Source: Scytalidium lignicola (Eukaryota > Ascomycota > Leotiomycetes). Taken from it: a DNA stretch of 18,933 nt. The notes beneath the pieces are model-generated. The model saw only the letters and a program-made list of their open reading frames with translations. It made no database searches and was not told the DNA's origin. The stretch lies in NCBI GenBank assembly GCA_002812745.2, contig NCSJ02000545.1, positions 1 through 18,933 of the forward strand, in the 5' to 3' direction. A program made the translations under genes and the position numbers. Positions 1 to 8,412 of the stretch are shown one piece after another; positions within the stretch are counted from its first letter, which is position 1; each line of letters starts with the position of its first letter.

Positions 1-299
1 CTTAATTTTTTCATAATGTAACAAACCTTGTTATTTACCCTTATTGTCATTTCTTCTAAAGATGTAAGGGCAAAGAGAATTCTAAGTATTTGTTAGAATA
101 TTATAAAAAGCCTTTTCCTTTTATTGTCTAGCAAGGCTGAGGTTACAAGCTTCTTTGGACATTAGCATTTTCTTAATTTGTTATAAATGTATTTTTATTA
201 GAAGGTTAGTTAGAGTTCTAGTTCTGGTTATTAAGGTAGTTTAATAAGGTATAACTTAGCTGGTTATAATTATAATACTAGATTCTACTATTATAAGTA

Positions 300-1487
300 T
301 TATAACAATTTTTAGTATAATGTTCTAACTTCTTATAATTATAACATTTGACTTTATTAGAGNTTTTTAAGCTTTATAATGTTAATACTAATTAATAGTA
401 TTATACATGCTAATTCTGTTTAATCTTGATATAGAATATTTAAGTTTTGCTTAAGTAACTTACTTTGTCATTTCTCCTTTAACTTGTTATACTAGGGTTT
501 TCAAGAGTTTGTAATAATATTATTATGTCTGATCTTTTGTCCTTAATTTACCTTATTAAGTTATAAGTACTTTATTAGTATAACTATTTTATTATATGTT
601 GTTAACAGAATATTATAGTTTATAATTTTTGCTTTTAACTTAAGTGTTATTTTTACTAATAATGTATTTTGTCTTTCTTTGTTACTTATGTTAAGGAGTT
701 ACATTTCAAGGTTGTCAAGATACTTTATAAAAGATTAAATTAATTAACCTGGCTATTGTTGAGCTTGGTTATACTAGTCTTGAACCTTGATCCTTCTATT
801 ACCTTTGTCTTCTAATGAAAATAATAAGATCCTCTTGAATCCTTCTTATATAGTAGTATTTGCTAATTTTACCTTTTATACTTGTTATTATTTTGCTTTT
901 AGGATATTGTTAAAATATAGTATAATATAAAAGATCTTAATGTTATCCCTTTTGTATAATTCTGGGAATTCAGCAAATTCAAATTTGTATTTGTATATAA
1001 AGTTGTTATACTCTTTTATCATTTTCCTTGTAAACTACTTCAGTAAAGGTATATGCTTATACTTTATACTTTGAATTATAAGTCATTATAATAATAATTC
1101 TAATAATACTTTACTAGTATATTGCTTTTGTAATATATTCCTTACCAAAGAACCTTCTTATTATAAAATTCATATCTTTATTAAGAAGCCTTCTTATAGT
1201 AGAATTAACATTCTTATAAGTATATTATTGTATTAGAGTAATCTTTCTTTTCTTTGTTATAACATCTTAATCTTTAGGTCTAGCTCTTTTATTCATCTTT
1301 ATACTTTATCCTTTTGTTCGCTTGTACACTCTAGTTTAGCATTTTCCTGTCAAAGAGCCTTGATGCAATGTATTCACTGCTTAAGCAGCTTATTCTAAGG
1401 AGGTAGTAGATTGTCTTTAAGAACCTTCAATTCCCTTGCTTGTTACTCTTCTTTAATCAATTCTTCGACTAAATCACTCAGCAGTAT
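300..1487 (-). pseudogene. Relic gag polyprotein frame with a CCHC zinc knuckle
   Basis: Gag forms the capsid of LTR elements, and its C-terminal zinc knuckle binds the RNA genome. From 1487 to about 364 one minus-strand frame stays legible although broken by many TAA/TAG/TGA codons: it opens LLSDLVEELIKEE, and near 720-600 has FIKYLDNLEM, RQNTLLVKITLKLKAKI and IINYNILLTTY, which match my memory of fungal Gypsy gag. The codon at 1487 is ATA, possibly a lost ATG. Around the ambiguous base at 363 the frame moves by one; after it (346-305) comes CYNYKKLEHYTKNC, with CX2CX4HX4C spacing and Tyr in place of the second Cys (TGT to TAT). No function is possible. Frames were read by hand, so single residues may be off. 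Confidence 0.65.
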
Positions 1488-1681
1488 AAATATAACTTTT
1501 GCATGCATAGTTTCTAGGCTCATCACCGTTATAATACCTCTGTTCTAACTAGGCTTAGCACTAGCCCTCCTTGTTATTCTCTGCCCTTCAGCCGTCTCAA
1601 GGGGTGTTGTCAAACAGCTTGACCAACTTGTTATTATCCTCTGATTATAATGGACTATCACCTAAATGAGAGGAATTAAAA

Positions 1682-1925
1682 TGTTATGGACTGAGTCCAG
1701 GGTAGAGACAGTAAATCACAATCGGGGAGGCAATAATACCAACACTTAAGCTTGTTCTATTCTCCAAACTAATTCCTCAAGAATCCAAATCATAATAACA
1801 ACTTGGGTCACCTTTATATCTGTCGGGTCTTATACACTCTCAAAGTGAGCCCTTATCTTAATACTCTATTCATGTGCCTAGCATACCATGTGCACTTCCC
1901 AGGCTCTGCAATCCGGGCTCTAACA
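1682..1925 (-). repeat. Candidate 5' LTR of the Gypsy-type fossil
   Basis: On the minus strand this 244-base segment begins TGTTAGAGCCC and ends CCATAACA, so it has the TG...CA ends and a 5-base terminal inverted repeat (TGTTA/TAACA) usual for LTRs. A TATA-like element (TATAAG, minus, 1834-1829) lies near its middle, fitting an LTR promoter. It sits about 195 bases before the gag-like frame. The partner LTR is not in the window, so borders and target duplication cannot be confirmed. I recognised no primer-binding site in the bases after it (1681 downward). Confidence 0.5.
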
Positions 1926-2649
1926 TTCAAAGTTTAAATTAAAGTCTAAACTTAAAGCTTTTAATGTTAAGATTAGTTTTAAGTTAAGCTTAAGTAATAA
2001 AAGTGTTAATTTCCTTTTTGTAACTTTTGATAATTCTCTAATAATTAATCTTTTTATTAACTTAATAAGTTACTTTAATAATATAACAACTTTTTCTAAC
2101 ATTCCTTCTTAAATGTTAATTTCCTTAATAGTTTGATTCTTATCTTAATCTTCTTTAGAATTATCCTCTGAACTTTCTTCAAATCCTTTTTCAGATTCTT
2201 CTTCAAATTCTTCTTTAAAGCTTTCCTCAGAACCTTCTTTAGGTTATTGTTCATTATTGTTATTTACTAGTATATCTGTTTCCAAATCTTAATTTATCAA
2301 GATAAGTAATGTTCAAAATGTTATAAAATTACATTATCCAGGTTATTAAATAGTTAAAGGTAAGGTAGATGTTCAAGGATAATAGAAATGTATAATATAC
2401 AAGTAAATGACTAAGTCAAAAGCAGGATCTAGTAATATATTTAGGTTGAACATAAGAAGTTTACTCTTATATTCTTATAACATACTTATATAAATAATGA
2501 AATACAATTAGATCTTTTAAAGTTCTTAAAATGCTCTAGAGTCCTTTAAGGATCCTAAGACTCTATCATATGACCTCTGATTATTAAGTTCTCTATGTAC
2601 ACCTTCTGTATACTAAGCCTCAGGCTTATACCAATCAACTTGTTAAGTA
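1926..2649 (-). other. AT-rich gap between two transposon fossils with unassigned relic frames
   Basis: No intact gene. Two minus-strand stretches look like former coding sequence. From 2643 to about 2350 one frame is readable (VDWYKPEA, YTEGVHRELNNQRSYDRVLG, then KSLLMF-like remnants such as EYKSKLLMFNLNILLDPAF) with stops mostly at positions that could have been Gln. From 2288 to 2145, in another frame, 47 codons with a single internal TAA encode a strongly acidic Glu/Ser/Lys stretch (EGSEESFKEEFEEESEKGFE). They could be the end of the Harbinger element, its second ORF, or part of a third element; I recognise no domain. Confidence 0.35.
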
Positions 2650-3848
2650 AAACCTATAACATTAAATTATATATTCAATTATAACTTCTTTATTATTAAC
2701 TTCTAGTTTAAGGTCATAATTTATAATATCTTTGAAATTATTAATTTCTCCTTTTATATAAACAAAGTTGTATAAAGTTATATATGTTAATATTTTTGAC
2801 TTTGTGTTTTTAAGGAATACTTAATTAATAAGTTTAAGATCTTGAATTAATACTTTAGAATGTTAAATATATATTTAATTATATTTCTCAAACTTGAATA
2901 ATATAAGTTAAACAATTCTTTTATATTCTTTAACTTTTGATTAACTTTATATACTTCTTTTAAATAATATCTTATATCTTTATAAGGTATTAATATATCA
3001 TCAGAACATTTATAACTTATGTCTTTAAGCTAGAACCTTTAAGAAGATATAACAAATTCTTATATATTAATTTAGCTTTAATAAGAACTTTCCTATTATA
3101 AGTTGATTCTTCATAACTAATTAGAATATATTAAAACCTCATATTAAAGTTATACATTGTTAACATATTCTAAGAAAGAAAACCTTTCTTATTATAATAA
3201 AGAGCTTGTTTTAAAAGGAGAACATAAACTGTTATATATATTTTATTAATTACTTTTATATAACCATCGAAGAATAAGTAATATCAAGTATTATATATAA
3301 TTCAATCATAAAGTAAAATAGTTTTATTTAGAAGTAATATTATAATTTAATATAATATAAGAAGAGTATTTAGTATCTTGTGAAATACTTTAATATATAA
3401 AATATTAATTAATATTAATGATATAGTATATTTTGATCTAACTTTATTAATTAATCATTTTACTTAAATAAGAGAACCTTTCTTATGTATCTTAATTTGA
3501 AGTTCCTTTAAATATAATATATAAAAAGATTATTAACTTTTCCTTGATTATTATACTTTTCCTTAACTTTAAAAGCTTTGTATTAATTGATAACCATATA
3601 ATTAACACCTTGAAAGTCTTAACTTTCATATAAAAGTACTTATAGAATTGTTCAGGATATACTTGCTCAAGGAGCTCTTTAACATATTGATTATCAAGTA
3701 CTGATATTCAAAGGCAATGAGAAAGTGCTATCGATTGAACATGTTGTTCATGTTATGTATATCGTTGAATTACATCTTTGATTAATCCTTCGAATATCAC
3801 ATTTACTAATTTGTCTCCAGTAATGTCAAGAATAGTGTAAAGCTCCAT
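2650..3848 (-). pseudogene. PIF/Harbinger-type (DDE_Tnp_4-like) transposase fossil
   Basis: The intact family cuts and pastes a DNA transposon using three metal-binding acidic residues. The relic starts at ATG 3848 (MELYTILDITGDK). In one frame follow the usual N-terminal block (KELLEQVYPEQFYKYFYM, FKVLIIWLSINTKL) and EKLIIFLYIIFKGTSN. After a frame change near 3400 come FHKILNTLLILY, the FFDGYIKVINKIYI block, LKQALYYNKKGFLS, NMLTMYNFNMRF and EESTYNRKVL. After another near 3050 come YKCSDDILIPYKDIRYYLKE and KELFNLYYSSLRNIIKYIF, then a remnant resembling the family's LHNF block (TLYNFVY, about 2764). About 1.2 kb is the family's normal coding length. The Asp residues expected before GTxI, in CDF and in HDxRVL all read Asn (3247, 3151, 3097). 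The decay pattern is RIP-like. Frame changes may be indels or lost introns. Confidence 0.8.
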
Positions 3849-3964
3849 AGAAAAAGCATATATATAATGACAACTTACAAAACAACACATGAAATTGCGA
3901 TTTGATCAACAGTTCAAGCCTAATCGAGTAATATATGCGAATATTATGCCCAAAAGATCAGTAC

Positions 3965-4028
3965 CCCACTATCAAAAGGAGCGCAAAAGTAGCTCTGGAG
4001 CTACTTTTGTGCTCCTTTTGATGGTGGG
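3965..4028. repeat. Near-perfect 31-base inverted repeat (hairpin)
   Basis: The arms 3965-3995 and 3998-4028 are reverse complements with two mismatches and a loop of only two bases. Both arms contain AAAAGGAG or its complement. The element lies at the edge of the AT-rich transposon block. It could be fused transposon ends or a miniature inverted-repeat element; no target duplication is evident. Confidence 0.85.
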
Positions 4029-4088
4029 TAACAAATCCGCACATGTACCCCCCTGGCCAAAAGGAGTTTACATGGGCAAAATTTGTTA
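4029..4088. repeat. Imperfect 19/20-base inverted repeat next to the hairpin
   Basis: TAACAAATCCGCACATGTA (4029-4047) pairs with TACATGGGCAAAATTTGTTA (4069-4088), allowing one gap and a few mismatches. The loop contains GGCCAAAAGGAG, the same core as the neighbouring repeats. It abuts the previous hairpin directly. Confidence 0.6.
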
Positions 4089-4154
4089 GCAAGGGTCTCT
4101 AAGCACTAGTAAGGGTACCTCCAGGGATTAGCAAAAAAAAATGAGCAAGGGGGT

Positions 4155-4216
4155 GTTTGGATTCAGCTTTTGGCCCGCTCCTTACGCAAAAGGAGGCCAA
4201 AAAGCCGAATCCAAAC
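4155..4216. repeat. Inverted repeat with GTTTGGATTC ends (MITE-like)
   Basis: The left arm 4155-4175 (starts GTTTGGATTCAGC) and right arm 4195-4216 (ends GCCGAATCCAAAC) are near-perfect reverse complements; the inner part CTCCTT...AAAGGAG pairs as well. On the right the sequence runs on as GGGGCCTAA, so on the opposite strand the end reads TTA then GGCCCCGTTTGG, resembling PIF/Tourist-type termini beside a TWA duplication; the left flank lacks the matching trinucleotide. Confidence 0.65.
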
Positions 4217-4229
4217 GGGGCCTAAATCT

Positions 4230-6585
4230 CTGCTAGCCTAGCAATTCAGTTCGCTTCTAGCCTTAGGCTAGACTTGTATTGCGTTATACGACAACTACGA
4301 TAATGTACATATTAGAATTAGAAGGTGTGGATTAAAGGATGATGATCCGCTACTTGTCGAGGGCTTATACGGCTTTCTCTACAGTTATATCTAGTTCCTC
4401 TATTATGCTAGCGTCGCTCAAATGTTGCTTATTTCAGTCTCATATCCCAAAATTTGGTCGTGCGACTTAATACGCCTCACTTGTGTCCAGCTTTCGTACA
4501 TCCACAAAAGAAGACTCATCTGGGTCGGAGTTAGAGTTATAACCTAGACCAACATTGTTTGATGCTGCATTGCAATCAGCTGGCAGTCGTATGTGGTGTA
4601 AGTCATTGTCGTACGAAAATCGCGTTGACTAGGGACCAAGGCAGGTTTAGCGTCACATTTTAGGATCCAGCCGTTGAGAATGCTCACCCTCGGCTTAAGC
4701 TTGCTCACTCATAGCTCAGGCTCAAACAGCAGCTGCTCAGGTTAGAAATGGAAATGTAAGAACATTCCTATATGAGATGTGCTGTATTTTTAGACCCCTT
4801 TGCCGCCTGCCATTGTCGGGCAGGGACCCTTGGAATATTTAACAGAGGAGCGAGAACGGATACTATCACGATATCTTAATAGGTGCAAAGGGTGGCTATG
4901 TTCTAGACTGACAAGCACTGGCAAGATTTGCATTTAGATAATATAAAAACTTTAACCGATTCGCGAGGGCCAGAAGAGGATCCCCCATAAGCATGATCCA
5001 GCTGACTCATTAGCTTGCCCAGGACTCAGGGCTCAGCTCAGGTTAGAGCAGCGACTGCTCAGGTCCAAAGACGGAAACGGACTTTGGTGGGCTCGCTTGT
5101 TGTCTGAGATTATAGCGGTTATCTTGACTGAAATTGAAAAGCCATTTACTTAAATTTCGCCCGTTGCTAGTTTCTGAAGCCCATCCACATGGCTGACAGT
5201 ACATCTGGCAGGCCAATGCATTGCCGCGAGAGACTACTGGTAAGTGAGGTGCTACATTAAGAATGGATCTTGCATACCTAGGTGCATTACAGAGTAGGGA
5301 GAATAGACCCGGGAATTTGAATATCTACAAATGTATAAGCGCAGATTAGTGGCCAGGGAGATTGTTACACAAGTAAGCATAACCCTACAAGTGCAAAAGG
5401 GCGAATGCTGAAGCGCAGCGCAGTCAAGCCTTAGCGCTCTGAGCCTAGTAGATATGCATAACCACATAACCCTCTATTACAGTCCCTAAAACAAGCGTAC
5501 CCATTAGAATGAGGCATAGGAACCGTATTAGGTATCTAGCCAGCGTTAGGGAGCCGAATTTGCCCGGCGCTGCGTTGTTAGGTTCCCAAGCACGGTCTTT
5601 CACGCAACCATCTTATAAAGTGAGTAAGCTTACTCTAAAACTATCTTTAAATTCGGAGTACTATAATTGCGACTATATCGATTTGATAGACTACACCTCG
5701 ATGTGGTTGCGTCTAGAGTAAGATACCTTAATTATAAGCGAAGATGTAATAATCTACAGTATTACGATTAATTGAATTAGGAATAAGTTTTTTTATAAAG
5801 AGTAAAGGACCGAGGTGCAAGGCTTCAACTTCAACCTAACTAGGAAGGACAGAGTTTGTCTGAAGATGTAGCAGTGAGAGAATTCCATGTTGCCTTAAGA
5901 CGCACAAAAATACAGTAATGATAATTCGTGCCACGTCGTTCCTATTAGCAGTTGATGGACTTCGCGACTCTCCTTGACTGGTAGTAGAGGCGTGCTGAAA
6001 ACTATGGGATCTACATCCGTCAGATTAACAAGTGGACAAACTCCCAAGTGCATCTCCTTCGCGGAGATTAGCGTAATGCAGAGTTCCCCTGGATTTGGCA
6101 AAGCTAATGATCGACACGAGGTACTAATACAAATCTGGAATTAGACGTATATTACATTTAAGTTCAGCTGTCCTGTGCCCTTGTGTTGTATTCAAGGGCA
6201 CCTTCCTCATAACGTTTTGGTTACTGCGTATCAAACAATTCTTGGATCACTAGTCGTAACAAGGCATAGAAGGTAGTAAAACTATCGGAAAAGATAACTC
6301 TGCTAAAGTTGTCTTGGTAATTTATACCATATTTAAATAGAAAGAATTTTAACAAATTTAGTTAGGAGGCTTGTTTATATCCTTGTCGTAGTTCTAAACC
6401 CCCTCTCACCGAGAGGCCAGTCTTTCCGACGTCGTGAGATGATTATCAATCGTAGGCTAGTCTTCTCATGACTAGGGAGAAGGATTTCAGCTCCAAACTT
6501 TCACTGTCAGTGGACCCTCAGCCAGCCTCTTGACAATTCTACGTGTCTACTCTTAGGTTATGAAGGTTAGCCTATGAATCTGCAG
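4230..6585. other. Gene-free stretch, no supported coding sequence
   Basis: Composition is more ordinary here than in the left block, but every open frame is short (at most about 71 codons), none has a recognisable domain, and none joins to another through plausible splice sites. A loosely repeated motif (GCTCAGGTT plus flanking purines) occurs at 4734, 5036 and 5056. The stretch may be old decayed repeat or plain intergenic DNA. Confidence 0.5.
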
Positions 6586-6586
6586 A

Positions 6587-6593
6587 TATAAAT
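6587..6593 (+). promoter_or_regulatory. TATA-like element before the secreted-protein gene
   Basis: TATAAAT lies 85 bases upstream of the ATG at 6678, a usual distance in filamentous fungi. Transcription would then begin near 6615-6630. A non-coding leader of about 50 bases follows, rich in pyrimidines just before the start. Confidence 0.4.
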
Positions 6594-6677
6594 TCATCTC
6601 ATTTCACCAAGAATGAACCTCACTTCTTCATTGCCAATTTTCCTAAGAGCTTGGAGTTGTCCCCCCTCTAGTCAATT

Positions 6678-8027
6678 ATGGCTTCATTTCGAAAATCACT
6701 TTACGTGGTAGGAGTGATATCAACCCTTCTATCTCGAACAACACATGTGATAGCTAGTCCAATCTCGGGCCGTGGGCTTGAACAAAAGGATATAGACCTC
6801 GGGCTTGGACTGGGAATCAATTTAGGACTAGACTCAGGTTTAGGAGGAATCCTTGACTTTTGCAAACCTCCGCTAGTGATAATAGTGATTCCGTACATTA
6901 CGGTATCTTTAGCAGTTATTGAGTCTGCTGGAATACACACTATTGGTGCCGGCGAGGCTGCAGAAGTTGTTACCGTTGATAAACCGACTACCCTTCGAAT
7001 TACAAAGACCGGCACTAATACTGCCAGTTCTCTGTGTAGCACCGAGACAACATTTATCTCCACTTGGTCGGATTCTAAAGGGAAACCTACAACAACAACA
7101 TGCCGATGGAGTCCCAATCCACCACAGACTTGCATTGGTTCCGGGACTCCCACAGTCACAACTACTGTTCCCTGCACGACATCAACTACTACAACAACGA
7201 TATCTTTGCCGACCACGACGTCAACTACAACCCTCTATAGTACCTTAACCACGGCAACCACCGCTCCGTATACTACAACAACTGCTACGGTAACTAGTCC
7301 TTCCTGTCCTGCACCTTCGACACCTCCCTTAAGTTGTGACCAGTACGGATATCTCATCCAGGAAGCGACCCTTTACCGCGTTGATCTCAGCACAGGGATT
7401 AACACTGTTGTAAGACAATCTGTAGGCGATGGTAGCAGTTCGAACGCAATTGCTTACAACGTCCTCGACAACTATATTTATGGCTATCAGTCAGCGAATG
7501 CCACCCTGGTTCGGATCTTCTCTGATGGATCTTCAGAGGTGGTTACCGAGGCAGGCGCCATACCAAGTGTCAATGTAGGAGATATTGATCTGAATGGCCG
7601 ATACTGGATCTCGAGTGGTGGTAGAGGATGGTGGGTGTTAGATCTCTACCCTGGCTCTGCTACCTATGGCCAGGTCCTGAATAGCGGCACAGCCAACACT
7701 CTTGGCATTACGGTGGATGACTGGGTGTATCTTCCGAACGAAGGTCAATATCTGTGGAGCGTTGGGCGCAATAGCAGCTCCACGGGGACTTCACTGATCC
7801 GCTTCAGCATGACCACCTTTGAATGAGAAAGTGTGGCTAACTATCCCAGGATTTCGGCAGCTGCTTGGGGTGCGCAGTATGGGATGAATAACGGGACTCT
7901 CTATGGTTCGGATAATGGTAGCGGTGACATTTGGCAATTTCCTATTTCAGGAACACCATTCAAGATGTCTAATGGTCCGGTTTCTAATGACAATGATGGA
8001 GCTCGCTGTGTGTTGAATCTTTTGTGA
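6678..8027 (+). CDS. Secreted Thr-rich protein with DUF6923-like domain, interrupted by an in-frame TGA
   Basis: The protein is probably extracellular or cell-wall associated; its function is unknown. Residues 1 to about 26 (MASFRKSLYVVGVISTLLSR onward to VIASP) look like a signal peptide. A GLGLGINLGLDSGLGG stretch and a hydrophobic segment follow (about 40-85). Residues about 150-215 are a Thr/Ser-rich linker, likely O-glycosylated. From about 220 (CDQYGYLIQEATLYRVDLST) to the end it resembles the DUF6923 beta-propeller-like domain of fungal secreted proteins. The frame stops at TGA 7824-7826 (codon 383) but continues in the same frame, with domain sequence intact (AAWGAQYGMNNGTLYGSDN, NDGARC), to TGA 8025-8027, giving 449 codons plus stop. 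This looks like one nonsense change, probably of a Trp codon. It may be a recent pseudogene, a shortened protein of 382 residues, a readthrough case or a base-call error. I saw no good intron that removes the TGA. Confidence 0.7.
7824..7826 (+). other. In-frame TGA inside the DUF6923-like domain
   Basis: The local codons read ACC TTT GAA TGA GAA AGT GTG. Similarity to the family continues on both sides without a frame change. The following bases GAA do not form the known strong readthrough context (TGA CTA). Confidence 0.75.
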
Positions 8028-8412
8028 GAATTCTCCTATTTTGTAGAGGGTGATGGGGGAAGTCACTGAAGGATATGATTGTTTGACTTATTTAAGTAGT
8101 ATCTGGTCCACTTATGTCATAACTCGTAACAATCTTGTGAAACTAAGTAGACATGTAACTCTAAATAAAGATTGAGGAGTTCCATTATGATAGTTGTTCC
8201 TTTCCGGTATTTTGAAATGCGAAGTGCTGCGTGGTTTCCAGGATAACTATCATAGATAAAGAGAGTTCTCCAGAAGCATTCGTGCATTGCATCGAGAGAT
8301 AACCTGAAGGAAATACGAGAGCTATCATCAAAACGCTAACTACTAAGCCAAAGCTCAGGTTGTGTTCGGTATTCCATTGAATGTTATTGGGACATATATA
8401 ATAATAACCCAT
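8028..8412. other. Intergenic space between two convergent genes
   Basis: The 3' ends of the secreted-protein gene (plus) and the F-box/ankyrin gene (minus) face each other over 385 bases. An AATAAA-type signal for the plus-strand gene lies at about 8163. The minus-strand open frame here (8412-8185) follows directly after the ankyrin stop codon and shows no domain. Confidence 0.5.

Larger units (their letters stand above)
1..1925 (-). mobile_element. RIP-decayed Ty3/Gypsy-type LTR retrotransposon, 5' part
   Basis: This is a fossil retrotransposon on the minus strand that continues past the left edge. The order along the minus strand is a candidate 5' LTR (1925-1682), an untranslated leader of about 195 bases, then a gag-like reading frame from about 1487 to 300. 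Composition is extremely AT-rich except for 1300-1925, which is better preserved. In-frame stops fall mostly where Gln, Trp or Arg codons would be expected (CAA/CAG/TGG/CGA turned into TAA/TAG/TGA), the pattern left by C-to-T change on both strands. No pol motif (protease, RT, integrase) lies inside the window, as expected if pol is off the left edge. The superfamily is inferred from the gag pattern alone; other LTR elements cannot be fully excluded. Confidence 0.65.

Noticed and set aside
3889..4089. 66-codon open frame over the hairpin
   Set aside because: The frame exists only because it crosses the inverted repeat; no protein family pattern.
6255..6270. GTCGTAACAAGG, a string like the end of 18S rRNA
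   Set aside because: The match is only 12 bases; the flanks do not follow rRNA sequence.
6701..7216. 171-codon open frame on the minus strand
   Set aside because: It mirrors the Thr-rich coding strand of the secreted-protein gene; Val/Thr-rich composition is a by-product and no domain is seen.
7824..7832. Efficient stop-codon readthrough signal
   Set aside because: The bases after TGA are GAA, not CTA, so there is no known strong readthrough context; kept only as one of several options.
7833..8027. Separate small gene starting at GTG
   Set aside because: It is in the same frame as the upstream gene and completes its domain, so it is the tail after an internal TGA.
8185..8412. 75-codon minus-strand open frame after the ankyrin stop
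   Set aside because: No homology that I recognise, not ankyrin-like, and placed in the 3' flank of the gene.
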